Shown here: in pieces, positions 1 to 9,089 of the stretch
Layout: each line of letters opens with the position of its first letter
How positions within the stretch are numbered: the stretch's first letter is position 1
Assembly: GCF_004402045.1 (NCBI RefSeq)
Contig: NZ_SOMG01000001.1
Coordinates: 1-64,000 of the forward strand
Reading direction: 5' to 3'
From: Lelliottia nimipressuralis
GTDB lineage: Bacteria; Pseudomonadota; Gammaproteobacteria; Enterobacterales; Enterobacteriaceae
DNA length: 64,000 nt
Notes under the pieces: model-generated
What the model was told of the DNA's origin: nothing
What the model saw: the letters and a program-made list of their open reading frames with translations, nothing else
Databases searched by the model: none
Made by a program: the position numbers and the translations under genes

Positions 1-8
1 TCCCTGAT

Positions 9-85
9 GCATCCGTAGCTCAGCTGGATAGAGTACTCGGCTACGAACCGAGCGGTCGGAGGTTCGAATCCTCCCGGATGCACCA
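9..85 (+). tRNA. tRNA-Arg (anticodon ACG), copy 1
   Basis: A 77-nt cloverleaf runs from GCATCCG to the encoded CCA end. The acceptor stem GCATCCG pairs with CGGATGC. The anticodon arm reads CTCGG-CTACGAA-CCGAG with anticodon ACG, which becomes ICG and reads CGU/CGC/CGA. The T arm contains GGTTCGAATCC. It is the first of three identical tandem copies and matches the argQ/argZ/argY/argV cluster upstream of csrA in E. coli. Confidence 0.97.
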
Positions 86-114
86 TTTACTATTTCTGAA
101 AGCAGTTCCCTGAT

Positions 115-191
115 GCATCCGTAGCTCAGCTGGATAGAGTACTCGGCTACGAACCGAGCGGTCGGAGGTTCGAATCCTCCCGGATGCACCA
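115..191 (+). tRNA. tRNA-Arg (anticodon ACG), copy 2
   Basis: This is identical over all 77 nt to the first copy, including the encoded CCA. The 29-nt spacer before it resembles the next spacer (TTTCT..AAAGCA..TTCCC), so the whole tRNA-plus-spacer unit was duplicated in tandem. It is probably co-transcribed with its neighbours and processed from one precursor. Confidence 0.97.
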
Positions 192-219
192 TTTACTGTT
201 TCTAAAAGCATTTCCCGAT

Positions 220-296
220 GCATCCGTAGCTCAGCTGGATAGAGTACTCGGCTACGAACCGAGCGGTCGGAGGTTCGAATCCTCCCGGATGCACCA
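220..296 (+). tRNA. tRNA-Arg (anticodon ACG), copy 3
   Basis: Third identical 77-nt copy. The sequence after its CCA differs from the two spacers, so this is the last unit of the array. The gap to the next gene (297-413) shows no other clear feature. Confidence 0.97.
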
Positions 297-413
297 TCTT
301 CCCTTTCTTTGTTTATTCCTTCGACGTTCCGTCAGCAATCACACTCTCAATCAGCGACAAAAAAAACCTTTTGCGATAAAGTAATGCTTTGTTAATCGTT
401 TAGCGAGAGCACG

Positions 414-980
414 ATGTACGCACAGTATGACGGTTTGATCTTCGATATGGATGGCACCATCCTGGATACCGAACCCACGCATCGTCAAGCCTGGACTGAC
501 GTCCTGGGCCGCTACGGTATGCGTTTCGACCTTCAGGCGATGATTGCCCTTAACGGATCCCCAACCTGGCGTATTGCGCAGGCCGTGATTGAAATGAATC
601 AGGCCGATCTCGACCCGCACCTGCTCGCGCGTGAAAAAACCGATGCGGTAAAAGCCATGCTTTTAGATACCGTACGCCCGCTTCCGCTGATTGATGTCGT
701 GAAAGAGTGGCACGGACGTCGCCCGATGTCAGTGGGGACGGGCAGCGAAAGCGCGATTGCAGAGGCTTTGCTCAACCATCTTGGCCTGCGCCACTATTTT
801 TCTGCCGTGGTTGCCGCCGATCATGTTAAAAATCACAAGCCCGCACCAGACACCTTCCTGCTCTGTGCAGAATTAATGGGTGTCCCGGCGGAAAAATGCG
901 TCGTGTTTGAAGATGCCGATTTCGGTATTCAGGCCGCGCGTGATGCCGGCATGGCCGCGGTGGATGTGCGCTTACTGTGA
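414..980 (+). CDS. yqaB: Fructose-1-phosphate/6-phosphogluconate phosphatase (HAD family)
   Basis: A 188-residue HAD-superfamily sugar phosphatase, the same length as E. coli YqaB and closely similar throughout. The nucleophile motif DMDGTILDTEP is near residue 10. Motif II is GTGSES near residue 108, the lysine is in NHKPAPDTF near 140, and the acidic motif VFEDADFGIQAA lies near 165. It hydrolyses small phosphosugars in the cytoplasm. Its stop overlaps the next start in GTGA, so it is probably translationally coupled to yqaA. Function is taken from the E. coli orthologue. Confidence 0.95.
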   Translation: MYAQYDGLIFDMDGTILDTEPTHRQAWTDVLGRYGMRFDLQAMIALNGSPTWRIAQAVIEMNQADLDPHLLAREKTDAVKAMLLDTVRPLPLIDVVKEWHGRRPMSVGTGSESAIAEALLNHLGLRHYFSAVVAADHVKNHKPAPDTFLLCAELMGVPAEKCVVFEDADFGIQAARDAGMAAVDVRLL

Positions 981-1405
981 GTGACGCGCTGTCACTTGCC
1001 TCATTATTCGCCAGCAGTTTCTTAAGCGCCACGCTGTTACCGGGAAATTCGGAAGTGGTGCTGGTGGCGATGCTGTTGTCCGGCGTAAGTCAGCCCTGGT
1101 TGCTGGTATTAATAGCAACAATGGGTAATAGCCTTGGAGGGCTGACTAACGTTATTCTTGGACGTTTCTTTCCGCTACGCGAAAAATCGCGCTGGCAGGA
1201 AAAGGCAGTCGGCTGGCTAAAACGCTATGGCGCTGCCACGCTGTTATTAAGCTGGATGCCTGTAATAGGCGATTTGCTGTGTCTGCTGGCGGGATGGATG
1301 CGCATCTCCTGGGGACCGGTGCTCTTTTTTTTGTGCCTTGGCAAGGCGGTGCGTTATGTCCTCGTGGCATGGGCAACGCTGCAGGGTATGACGTGGTGGC
1401 ACTAA
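977..1405 (+). CDS. yqaA: DedA-like inner membrane protein YqaA
   Basis: A 142-residue integral membrane protein that starts with GTG inside the yqaB stop (GTGA overlap). It has hydrophobic segments near residues 5-30, 35-60, 85-110 and 115-135, with a conserved LPGNSEVVL segment after the first. It belongs to the SNARE-associated/VTT-like (DedA-related) membrane family; the E. coli homologue has no firmly assigned transport role. The context is a two-gene unit with yqaB. Confidence 0.92.
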   Translation: MSDALSLASLFASSFLSATLLPGNSEVVLVAMLLSGVSQPWLLVLIATMGNSLGGLTNVILGRFFPLREKSRWQEKAVGWLKRYGAATLLLSWMPVIGDLLCLLAGWMRISWGPVLFFLCLGKAVRYVLVAWATLQGMTWWH

Positions 1406-1488
1406 TTGGTGGAATGAATAAGCGACCTTCAATCGTCAACCATTACAATTATGCTGAGTAACATTACTTTGACAGGCGGGAGGTCAAT

Positions 1489-3033
1489 TTGATCCCGGAC
1501 GTATCTCAGGCGCTGGCCTGGCTGGAAAACCACCCTCAGGCATTGAAGGGTATTCAGCGTGGTCTTGAGCGTGAAACGCTGCGCGTTAACGCGGACGGTA
1601 GCTTAGCGACGACGGGTCACCCGAAGGCGTTAGGCTCGGCGCTGACACATAAATGGATCACAACCGATTTCGCTGAAGCGCTGCTGGAGTTCATCACCCC
1701 AGTAGAGGGTGATATTGATCATATGCTAACGATCATGCGCGATATCCATCGCTACACCGCGCGTAACATGGGCGACGAGCGTATGTGGCCCCTCAGCATG
1801 CCGTGTTATATCGAGCAGGGCCAGGAGATTGAGCTGGCGCAGTACGGCACGTCAAATATCGGCCGGCTGAAAACGCTCTATCGCGAAGGACTGAAAAACC
1901 GCTACGGCGCGTTGATGCAGACCATCTCTGGCGTGCATTACAACTTCTCGTTGCCGATGGCATTCTGGCAGGCGAAAGGGGGGGAAACCGATAAAGACGC
2001 GATCTCGGAAGGCTACTTCCGCCTGATCCGCAACTATTACCGTTTCGGTTGGGTGATCCCGTATCTGTTCGGCGCATCGCCTGCTATTTGCTCATCGTTC
2101 CTGCAGGGGAAACCGACCACGCTACCGTTCGAGAAGACAGAATGCGGGATGTACTACCTGCCGTATGCGACCTCTCTGCGCCTGAGCGATCTCGGTTATA
2201 CCAATAAATCGCAAAGCAATCTCGGTATTACGTTTAACGAATTGCACGAATATGTGGCAGGATTGAAGCGGGCGATCAAAACCCCGTCGGAAGAGTACGA
2301 GAAAATCGGCCTCGAAAAAGACGGTAAACGTCTGCAGATCAACAGCAATGTCCTGCAGATTGAAAACGAGCTGTATGCGCCTATTCGTCCTAAGCGCGTG
2401 ACGCGCAGCGGTGAAACGCCGTCGGATGCGCTGCAGCGCGGCGGGATTGAATACATTGAAGTGCGCTCGCTGGATATCAACCCGTTCTCACCGGTTGGCG
2501 TTGATGAACAGCAGATTCGCTTCCTGGATCTGTTTATGGTCTGGTGCGTGCTGGCGGATGCGCCGGAAATGAGTGCAGACGAACTGCTTTGTACCCGTAC
2601 AAACTGGAACCGCGTGATTCTGGAAGGGCGTAAACCGGGTCTGACGCTGGGTATCGGCTGTGAAACGGCACAGTTCCCACTGACCAAAGTCGGTAAAGAT
2701 CTGTTCCGTGACCTGAAGCGTGTTGCCAGGACGATGGACAGCATCGACGGTGGCGACGCGTATCAACAGATTTGCGACCAGCTGGTGGAATGCTTTGATA
2801 ACCCGGAACTGACGTTCTCAGCACGCATTCTGCGTTCTATGATTGATCAGGGCATTGGCGGTACCGGACGATCGCTTGCGGCGGAATACCGTGAGATGCT
2901 GATGCAGGAGCCATTAGAAATCCTGAGCGAAGCGGATTTTGTAGCGGAACGCGATGCGTCCGTTGCGCGCCAGAAAGAGGTTGAAGCGGCGGATACGGAG
3001 TCGTTTGAGGCGTTTCTGGCGAGGCAGGCTTAA
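1489..3033 (+). CDS. gshA: Glutamate-cysteine ligase
   Basis: A 514-residue protobacterial-type gamma-glutamylcysteine synthetase, close to the 518 residues of E. coli GshA. It catalyses the ATP-dependent first and limiting step of glutathione synthesis in the cytoplasm. The start is TTG, as in E. coli, preceded by a strong GGGAGG ribosome site with good spacing; the protein begins [13 protein letters not shown]. The [10 protein letters not shown] segment near residue 25 and the [11 protein letters not shown] segment near 145 are family hallmarks. The downstream gap holds MicA on the opposite strand. Confidence 0.98.
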   Translation: MIPDVSQALAWLENHPQALKGIQRGLERETLRVNADGSLATTGHPKALGSALTHKWITTDFAEALLEFITPVEGDIDHMLTIMRDIHRYTARNMGDERMWPLSMPCYIEQGQEIELAQYGTSNIGRLKTLYREGLKNRYGALMQTISGVHYNFSLPMAFWQAKGGETDKDAISEGYFRLIRNYYRFGWVIPYLFGASPAICSSFLQGKPTTLPFEKTECGMYYLPYATSLRLSDLGYTNKSQSNLGITFNELHEYVAGLKRAIKTPSEEYEKIGLEKDGKRLQINSNVLQIENELYAPIRPKRVTRSGETPSDALQRGGIEYIEVRSLDINPFSPVGVDEQQIRFLDLFMVWCVLADAPEMSADELLCTRTNWNRVILEGRKPGLTLGIGCETAQFPLTKVGKDLFRDLKRVARTMDSIDGGDAYQQICDQLVECFDNPELTFSARILRSMIDQGIGGTGRSLAAEYREMLMQEPLEILSEADFVAERDASVARQKEVEAADTESFEAFLARQA

Positions 3034-3042
3034 GCAGAAAAG

Positions 3043-3116
3043 AAAAAGGCCACATCGCTGTGGCCAAAATATACATCTCTGAATTCAGGGATGATGATAA
3101 CAAATGCGCGTCTTTC
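3043..3116 (-). ncRNA. micA: Small regulatory RNA MicA
   Basis: The minus strand matches E. coli MicA almost base for base. The 5' end is GAAAGACGCGC, followed by the ATTTGTTATCATCATCCCTG seed region that pairs with ompA mRNA. The EcoRI-like GAATTC stretch follows, then a terminator stem GGCCACA-GCGA-TGTGGCC and a T run. It sits in the gshA-luxS gap, antisense to both genes, as in E. coli. It is an Hfq-dependent, envelope-stress sRNA that represses outer membrane protein mRNAs. Confidence 0.96.
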
Positions 3117-3122
3117 ATATAC

Positions 3123-3149
3123 TCAGACGTGCATTCTGTAGAAGAGTTC
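3123..3149 (-). promoter_or_regulatory. Sigma-E promoter of micA
   Basis: Reading the minus strand, a -35-like GAACTC (plus-strand 3144-3149) is followed after 15 nt by GTCTGA (plus-strand 3123-3128). This agrees with the RpoE consensus GGAACTT/TCTGA and lies just upstream of the MicA 5' end at 3116. MicA is a known sigma-E target in E. coli and Salmonella. Confidence 0.85.
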
Positions 3150-3186
3150 AGTTTATTTTAAAAAAAATCACTATCGGAGGTGACGT

Positions 3187-3702
3187 ATGCCGTTATTAGA
3201 TAGCTTTACTGTCGACCATACCCGTATGGAAGCACCTGCAGTCCGCGTGGCGAAGACCATGCACACTCCGCACGGCGACACGATCACCGTATTCGATCTG
3301 CGTTTCTGCGTACCAAACAAAGAAGTGATGCCAGAGAAAGGCATTCATACGCTGGAGCACCTGTTCGCCGGTTTCATGCGTGACCACCTGAACGGCAACG
3401 GCGTTGAGATCATCGATATCTCTCCGATGGGCTGCCGTACCGGTTTCTACATGAGCCTGATTGGTGTGCCTGATGAGAAGCGCGTCGCGGATGCCTGGAA
3501 AGCGGCTATGGAAGACGTGCTGAAGGTGAAAGAGCAGAACCAGATCCCTGAGCTGAACGTTTACCAGTGCGGCACTTACCAGATGCACTCTCTGGAAGAA
3601 GCGCAGGAAATCGCGCGTCACATCATCGAGCGTGATGTTCGCGTGAACAGCAACGAAGAGCTGGCCCTGCCAAAAGAAAAACTGCAGGAACTGCACATCT
3701 AG
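3187..3702 (+). CDS. luxS: S-ribosylhomocysteine lyase (autoinducer-2 synthase)
   Basis: A 171-residue protein, the same length as E. coli LuxS. It cleaves S-ribosylhomocysteine to homocysteine and DPD, the autoinducer-2 precursor, as part of the activated methyl cycle. The metal-binding [10 protein letters not shown] motif (HxxEH) lies near residue 54 and the catalytic cysteine is in GCRTGFY near residue 84; a later His/Cys segment is QCGTYQMHS. The ribosome site TCGGAGGTGACGT is strong. The 5' region overlaps the micA promoter on the other strand. Confidence 0.98.
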   Translation: MPLLDSFTVDHTRMEAPAVRVAKTMHTPHGDTITVFDLRFCVPNKEVMPEKGIHTLEHLFAGFMRDHLNGNGVEIIDISPMGCRTGFYMSLIGVPDEKRVADAWKAAMEDVLKVKEQNQIPELNVYQCGTYQMHSLEEAQEIARHIIERDVRVNSNEELALPKEKLQELHI

Positions 3703-3718
3703 TATTGTGCCTGTGGAT

Positions 3719-3749
3719 GCCCGGTGGCGCTTCGCTTACCGGGCCTACA
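3719..3749. repeat. REP-like palindromic element downstream of luxS
   Basis: GCCCGGT ... ACCGGGC forms an inverted repeat around a TGGCGCTTCGCTT core, followed by CTACA. Related elements occur here near 6277, 31227 and 36323, all based on a GCCGGGTGGCGGC/CCTTACCCGGC core. This is the extragenic repeat typical of enterobacteria. It may act as a transcript 3'-end stabiliser for luxS. Confidence 0.75.
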
Positions 3750-3751
3750 TT

Positions 3752-4531
3752 GTGTTGGTGCCTCCTTTGACCACAACCGCAACCTTCTCCTTTACCCATC
3801 GCCCACTCGTTCCGTTTGCGCATGACTACCGTCATGGTGAAGGCGAGCCGTGGCACCAGCACGACTGCGCGCAGCTGTTGCATAGCCTGAGTGGGGTGGT
3901 GAGGGTGGATACCGCGTCTGGCTGTTGGGTGGTTCCGCCCGGGCGGGGCGTTTGGCTGCCTGCGGGCACCCGGCACTCCCTGCGTATTACCGGCAACGTG
4001 GCGGCGCGAACGCTGTTTATAGATCCGCTGGCCCGCGCCGATCTGCCCGCAACGTGTCAGATCGTGCAGATCTCACCGCTGTTACGCGAGCTGATCCTCG
4101 CGTCGCTTTCGCTTCCCGAATCGTATTCGCCAGGGAGCCGCGACGAACGGGTGTATGAGCTGATTCTTGATGAACTCCGCCTGATGCCGGTGCTGCCGTT
4201 TAATCTGCCAGAGCCGCAAAGCGAACCGTTACGCAGGCTTTGCCAGCAAATTCAGCAGGCCCCAGGGGAAAGCTGGAGCTGCTCCCTGTCAGCGAACCTT
4301 ATCGGCATGAGTGAGCGTACCCTGAACCGTCACTTTCAGCAGCAGACAGGTTTGCATTATAGCGAGTGGGTGAGAAGGGCACGTTTACTGGAAGCGCTCC
4401 AGCGGCTGGCGCAGGGCCAGCCTGTGTTACGCGTGGCGCTGGAACTGGGCTACGGCAGCCACAGCGCCTTTACGGCAATGTTTCGTCGGGTGATGGGGAC
4501 TTCCCCGAGCGATTATTTCAGGAACGACTGA
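3752..4531 (+). CDS. AraC-family transcriptional regulator with N-terminal cupin
   Basis: About 259 residues. The N-terminal AraC-type cupin half is recognisable by HQHDCAQLLHSLSGVVRV and by VPPGRGVWLPAGTRHSLRI. The C-terminal half carries two helix-turn-helix motifs (LIGMSERTLNRHFQQQTG and LELGYGSHSAFTAMFRRVMG). The open frame extends upstream to 3707, but that part translates the REP-like repeat, so I place the start at a GTG near 3752; TTG at 3767 is also possible and no ribosome site is convincing. It converges on the leuA-like gene with a 14-bp overlap. The ligand is unknown. Confidence 0.85.
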   Translation: MLVPPLTTTATFSFTHRPLVPFAHDYRHGEGEPWHQHDCAQLLHSLSGVVRVDTASGCWVVPPGRGVWLPAGTRHSLRITGNVAARTLFIDPLARADLPATCQIVQISPLLRELILASLSLPESYSPGSRDERVYELILDELRLMPVLPFNLPEPQSEPLRRLCQQIQQAPGESWSCSLSANLIGMSERTLNRHFQQQTGLHYSEWVRRARLLEALQRLAQGQPVLRVALELGYGSHSAFTAMFRRVMGTSPSDYFRND

Positions 4532-6173
4532 CCGCGTTGAACAGTGCCTGAATGGACGCGCGCGCCACATCGCTGTCAATCCCCACGCCCCAGCGGCTGC
4601 TGCCGTCCTGGAACAGACAGCGAATGTACGCCACAGAGCGGCTGTCGCTGCGTTCACCCAGCGTATGTTCGTGATAATCCTTAATCACGAACGGCATGTT
4701 AACCCAGCGGCTTACGCCACTCGCGGCGGCGGACAGCAGCCCGTTCCCCTGGCCATCAAGCTGACGCGTTCCGCCTTGCGTGGCTACGCTTGCCGTCAGG
4801 CGCAACTGACCGTCCTGCTGGCTATCGCTGCGGTACGACTGAAGGGCAAAATGGGGTGTTTCCACCAGTCCGTAGCGGCTGCGAAAAAGCTGCCACAGCG
4901 TATTCTGCGTCATCTCTTTACCGTGTTTGTCCGTTTCCTGCTGCACATGCTGGCTAAAATCTTGCTGCAGGGCGCGGGGTAATTTCAAACCGTGATTCTG
5001 CTCAATGAGCCAGGCGCTGCCGCTTTTTCCGGACTGACTGTTCACGCGGATGACCGCTTCGTAGGTACAGCCGATGTCCTGCGGATCGACGGGCAGATAG
5101 GGCATCTCCCAGCGTTCGCCGGGCTTGCGGGCATCAAATCCTTTTTTAATTGCATCCTGATGGGAACCGGAAAAAGCCGTGTAGGCCAGGCGTCCAGCCC
5201 ACGGATGGCGCGGATGTACCGGCAGCTGATTACAGGCTTCCACCACGTCTACCACCCGATTCATATCGCTGAAGTCCAGTGCAGGGCTAATCCCCTGGCT
5301 GTAGAGATTCATCGCCAGCGTGACCAGACAAACGTTGCCCGTGCGCTCGCCGTTGCCAAACAGGCAGCCTTCCACGCGGTCGGCGCCAGCCATGATGGCT
5401 AACTCTGCGCTCGCCACGCCGGTGCCGCGATCGTTATGCGGATGCACGCTAATGCAAACATCCGCGCGGCGGCTAAAGCGGCGACAAAAATATTCAATCT
5501 GGTCGGCATACACGTTCGGTGTACTCACTTCGACGGTGGCCGGTAAGTTGATTACCATTGGGCGTTCGGCGCAGGGCTGCCAGATTTCCGCCACCGCTTC
5601 ACAAATCTCCAGCGCGAATTCTGGCTCGGTAAAGCAGAAGGTTTCCGGCGAGTATTCGTATTGCCAGCGGGTTTCAGGATGCTCTTCACACAGCGTGCGG
5701 ATAAAGCGCGTGGAGCGCGTTGCCAGCTCGATGATTTGCGCTTTCTCCATGCCAAATACCAGACGGCGGAACAGCGGGGCGGTCGCATTATAGAGGTGTA
5801 CGGTGGCCTGTTTGGCACCGCGCAGGGACTCAAAGGTGCGGACGATCAGGTCTTCCCGTGCCTGGGTTAACACCTGAATGGTGACATCCTCCGGAATGCG
5901 GTTCTCTTCAATCAGTTGGCGAACAAAGTTGAAATCCGTCTGCGAGGCCGAAGGAAAGGCGACCTCGATCTCTTTAAACCCGCAGCTCAGCAGCAAGTCC
6001 CAGAACTGCAGCTTGCGCGCGCTGTCCATCGGCTCGGCAAGGGCCTGGTTGCCGTCGCGTAAGTCGGTGGAGAGCCAGCGCGGCGCGCGGGTGATGCGTT
6101 GCTCCGGCCAGCGACGGTCGGGCAGGGAAAGCGTGGGATAGGGCTGGTACTTGTCGGCGGGTGTGTTCAGCAT
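4518..6173 (-). CDS. leuA: 2-isopropylmalate synthase, long (LeuA type 2) form
   Basis: A 551-residue HMGL-like enzyme predicted to condense acetyl-CoA with 2-oxoisovalerate, the first committed step of leucine synthesis. The catalytic metal-site segments are DLRDGNQALAEPM near residue 40, HPHNDRGTG near 245 and GNGERTGNVCLVT near 280; a C-terminal LeuA regulatory domain follows. It resembles the actinobacterial/fungal-type LeuA rather than the enzyme of the leuABCD operon, and it stands alone here. The ATG at 6173 follows an AGGAG site at 7 nt; a further upstream ATG is not supported. Substrate specificity for isopropylmalate is inferred. Confidence 0.85.
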   Translation of the reverse strand: MLNTPADKYQPYPTLSLPDRRWPEQRITRAPRWLSTDLRDGNQALAEPMDSARKLQFWDLLLSCGFKEIEVAFPSASQTDFNFVRQLIEENRIPEDVTIQVLTQAREDLIVRTFESLRGAKQATVHLYNATAPLFRRLVFGMEKAQIIELATRSTRFIRTLCEEHPETRWQYEYSPETFCFTEPEFALEICEAVAEIWQPCAERPMVINLPATVEVSTPNVYADQIEYFCRRFSRRADVCISVHPHNDRGTGVASAELAIMAGADRVEGCLFGNGERTGNVCLVTLAMNLYSQGISPALDFSDMNRVVDVVEACNQLPVHPRHPWAGRLAYTAFSGSHQDAIKKGFDARKPGERWEMPYLPVDPQDIGCTYEAVIRVNSQSGKSGSAWLIEQNHGLKLPRALQQDFSQHVQQETDKHGKEMTQNTLWQLFRSRYGLVETPHFALQSYRSDSQQDGQLRLTASVATQGGTRQLDGQGNGLLSAAASGVSRWVNMPFVIKDYHEHTLGERSDSRSVAYIRCLFQDGSSRWGVGIDSDVARASIQALFNAVSRS

Positions 6174-6276
6174 GATGCGCTCCTGTTGTCTTTTCACTAT
6201 CGTGAAGGGATTTCAGGAGCGCTGCTTTATCGGAACTGACAATCGCTGTCGCGTTCTGGACAACGGTCGCGATGGT

Positions 6277-6338
6277 TGCCGGGTGGCGGCTACGCCTTAC
6301 CCGGCCTACAGGACTTGTAAGCGCAGCGCCACCCGGCA
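6277..6338. repeat. Paired REP-like elements (BIME type) between leuA and emrB
   Basis: Two inverted copies face each other. The left reads TGCCGGGTGGCGGC then TACGCCTTACCCGGCCTACA; the right reads TGTAAGCGCAGCGCCACCCGGCA. The pair can fold into a long stem. It lies downstream of emrB and upstream of the leuA-like gene on the minus strand. Confidence 0.8.
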
Positions 6339-6352
6339 ACCAGCGCAGAGGA

Positions 6353-7900
6353 CTAGTGTGCGCCACCACCCCCGCCACCGGCACCGAACGGCGGTCTGGC
6401 AAACCACACCAGCCCCAGCAGGACGATAAAGATCCCTGCCGAAATCCAGAAAATCTCGTTGGCAGAGATAATCAGACCCTGGTTGGTGATCTGCTGGGCG
6501 ATCCAGCCTGACGCCTGCTGCTCCGTCATCCCCATGCCCTCAAGCTGGCTATACATCTGTTGAGCATTGGGGTTGAACGGGTTCACCGCCTCGGTCAATT
6601 GCGCATGGTGCAATGATTCACGGTTGGTCCACAGCGTCGTAGTAATGGACGTCCCAATCGAGCCCGCCAGCGTTCGGGTAAAGTTCGACAGGCTTGATGC
6701 CGCCGCCATACGCTCAGGCGGTAAGCCGGAAAGCGTGATGGTGGTCAGTGGCATAAAGAAGCACGCCACGGCAAAGCCCTGAATAAACTGCGGCCACGCG
6801 GAGGCGCCAAAGTCCATTCCCGGTTCGAACGTGTACGCACGCCAGTAGAAGCAGACCGCGTACATGATGAAGCTGAACGTCACCAGCCTGCGCATGTCGA
6901 GCTTGTGGGCGAACCGGCCGATAATCGGCGACAGCAGGACGGGGATCACCCCGACAGGCGCGGAGGCAAGGCCTGCCCAGGTGGCGGTATAGCCATATAC
7001 CTCCTGCAATAGCTGCGGCAGCAGAACGATCGCGCCGAAGTAGAGCATGTAGGCGAGGCTGATACACAGACAGCCAATGGTGAAGTTTCGCGACTTAAAC
7101 AGCGACAGGTCGACTATCGGGTTGTCGTCCGTCAGCTCCCAGACAATCAGGAAACTAATGGCGACGACGGCGACCACCGTCAGGACGATGATTTCCGAAG
7201 AGGCAAACCAGTCGAGCTCTTTACCGCGGTCGAGCATGATCTGCAGGCTACCAATGCCGACAACCAGTAACGCCAGTCCCACACCGTCAATGCGCCGCTG
7301 TTCAGTACGCGTTTCGCGACCGCGCAGAGACTGCAGCGTCATCAGTACCACCAGCGCACCAATGGGAACGTTGATAAAGAAGATCCAGCCCCAGTGGTAG
7401 TTATCGCTGATATACCCGCCCAGAATTGGCCCGCAAATCGGCGCAACAATCACGGTCATCGACCACAACGCCAGCGCAATAGAGCGTTTTGCCGGTGGGT
7501 AGTTGTTCAGCAGTAAGCTCTGCGACAGCGGAATCAACGGCCCGGCAACAATCCCCTGGATGACGCGGAAGAAAATCAGCATCGTCAGGCTGCTGGACAT
7601 GCCGCACGCCCAGGAGGCGAGAACGAACAGTACCGTTGACCAGAGGAACAGCTTCACTTCACCGACGCGCTTCGCCAGCCAGCCGGTGATCGGAATGGAG
7701 ATGGCGTTTGCCACCCCAAACGAGGTAATAACCCAGGTCCCCTGGCTCAGCGACGAGCCAAGGTTCCCGGCGATCGTGGGGATCGCCACGTTTGCGATGG
7801 TGGAGTCCAGCACCTGCATGAATGTCGCCAGCGACAGCGCAATGGTCATAATGACCAGCTGTGCGCCTTCCAGCGGTTTTTGCGGCTTTTGCTGTTGCAT
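6353..7900 (-). CDS. emrB: Multidrug efflux MFS transporter subunit EmrB
   Basis: A 515-residue DHA2-type MFS transporter with 14 predicted membrane helices, very similar to E. coli EmrB (512). Motif C-like PICGPILGGYISD lies near residue 150, and the protein ends in the characteristic GAGGGGGGAH tail. With EmrA and TolC it exports hydrophobic uncouplers and some antibiotics across both membranes. I chose the ATG at 7900 (MQQQKP), which matches the E. coli start, over one three codons upstream. It is 16 nt downstream of emrA, in the mprA-emrA-emrB order. Confidence 0.97.
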   Translation of the reverse strand: MQQQKPQKPLEGAQLVIMTIALSLATFMQVLDSTIANVAIPTIAGNLGSSLSQGTWVITSFGVANAISIPITGWLAKRVGEVKLFLWSTVLFVLASWACGMSSSLTMLIFFRVIQGIVAGPLIPLSQSLLLNNYPPAKRSIALALWSMTVIVAPICGPILGGYISDNYHWGWIFFINVPIGALVVLMTLQSLRGRETRTEQRRIDGVGLALLVVGIGSLQIMLDRGKELDWFASSEIIVLTVVAVVAISFLIVWELTDDNPIVDLSLFKSRNFTIGCLCISLAYMLYFGAIVLLPQLLQEVYGYTATWAGLASAPVGVIPVLLSPIIGRFAHKLDMRRLVTFSFIMYAVCFYWRAYTFEPGMDFGASAWPQFIQGFAVACFFMPLTTITLSGLPPERMAAASSLSNFTRTLAGSIGTSITTTLWTNRESLHHAQLTEAVNPFNPNAQQMYSQLEGMGMTEQQASGWIAQQITNQGLIISANEIFWISAGIFIVLLGLVWFARPPFGAGGGGGGAH

Positions 7901-7916
7901 AACGCTCACCTTCGGC

Positions 7917-9089
7917 TTAACCGGCGTTTGCCTTCACGATGTCATCGATCAGCTTGTTGACCGGATCGAGGCTAATTTCACGGGCGTTACTTTCATAAGC
8001 CGGGCTGCTACGCACCTGGCTTGCCAGGATCTGACCGTCGCGGTTGGCGGTGTCGACCGTCACAAGCGTTGAGAGGCCGATACGCAGCGGGTGATCCGCC
8101 AGCTGTTTGGCATCCAGTTCAATACGTACAGGCAGACGCTGAACCACTTTGATCCAGTTACCGGTGGCGTTCTGCGCCGGCAGCAGGGAGAAGGCGCTGC
8201 CGGTCCCCATATCCAGACCGACCACTTTCCCGGTGTACTTAACGTCATCGCCGTAGATGTCGCTGACGACCGTCGCGGTCTGGCCGATACGCATATGGGC
8301 AAGCTGCGTCTCTTTAAAGTTGGCATCTACCCACAGATTGTCCGCCGGCACGACTGCCATCAGCGGCGTGGTTGGGCTAATTTGTGCCCCTGGCTGGACG
8401 GAACGACGGGAGACATAGCCGGTCATCGGGCTGACGATTTTGGTACGCTGCAGGGCAAGCCATGCGTTGCGGACTTCGGTCGCCGCCTGCTGTACGGCTG
8501 GCTGGTTTTCCAGGCTGGTGCCCAGCACCATCGCCTGGTTAGCGTTGTACTGTTGAATAGCCACATCCAGCTGTGCCTGAGCGCTGGCAACGGCGTCGCG
8601 CGCGTGCTGCAGCTCTTCACGGCCAATCAGGTTGGCGGTGCCGAGCGGTACGCGACGGTTCAGGTCGCTCTGCGCCTGTGCGAGTGCGGTTTTCTGCACG
8701 TCGATGTTGGCCTGCAGCTGTTTACTGTTGATCATCAGCTGGCGGGTCTGACGGACGCTGGAGGCCAGCGCGGTCTGTGCTTTCTCAAACGCCTGCTGGG
8801 CGTCGGTTGGATCGAGGGTCACCAACACATCGCCTTTTTGCACAAAGTCGGTATTGTCAGCCCAGACTTTCGTCACGCTGCCCGACACCTGCGCCATAAT
8901 TTGTACCTGGTTCCCTGCCACGTAGGCGTCGTCAGTCTCTTCAGCATGACGCAAGACTAAAAACCAATAGATCCCATATGCCACGGCAATAATGATAAAG
9001 AGCAAGGTCAACAGAAGAAGGGCGCTCTTACGTTTGCCTTTCTTGTTGGCCGGTTGCTGCGGGGTAGTGCTCTCCGCATTTGCGCTCAT
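7917..9089 (-). CDS. emrA: Multidrug efflux periplasmic adaptor EmrA
   Basis: A 390-residue membrane fusion protein, the same length as E. coli EmrA. One N-terminal membrane anchor covers residues 23-45, followed by a biotinyl-lipoyl-like segment (VTKVWADNTDFVQKGDVLVTLDP) and a long alpha-helical hairpin rich in Gln and Ala (about 95-210). A beta-barrel domain holds PGAQISPTTPLMAVVP. It bridges EmrB in the inner membrane to TolC. The ATG at 9089 follows GTGGAGAAC; the longer open frame upstream lacks such a site. Confidence 0.97.
   Translation of the reverse strand: MSANAESTTPQQPANKKGKRKSALLLLTLLFIIIAVAYGIYWFLVLRHAEETDDAYVAGNQVQIMAQVSGSVTKVWADNTDFVQKGDVLVTLDPTDAQQAFEKAQTALASSVRQTRQLMINSKQLQANIDVQKTALAQAQSDLNRRVPLGTANLIGREELQHARDAVASAQAQLDVAIQQYNANQAMVLGTSLENQPAVQQAATEVRNAWLALQRTKIVSPMTGYVSRRSVQPGAQISPTTPLMAVVPADNLWVDANFKETQLAHMRIGQTATVVSDIYGDDVKYTGKVVGLDMGTGSAFSLLPAQNATGNWIKVVQRLPVRIELDAKQLADHPLRIGLSTLVTVDTANRDGQILASQVRSSPAYESNAREISLDPVNKLIDDIVKANAG

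Noticed and set aside
184..384. Open frames across the tRNA-Arg array
   Set aside because: They read through tRNA genes and their spacers and have no protein-like features.
3707..3751. N-terminal extension of the AraC regulator
   Set aside because: The extra 15 codons translate the REP-like repeat, so a later start is more likely.
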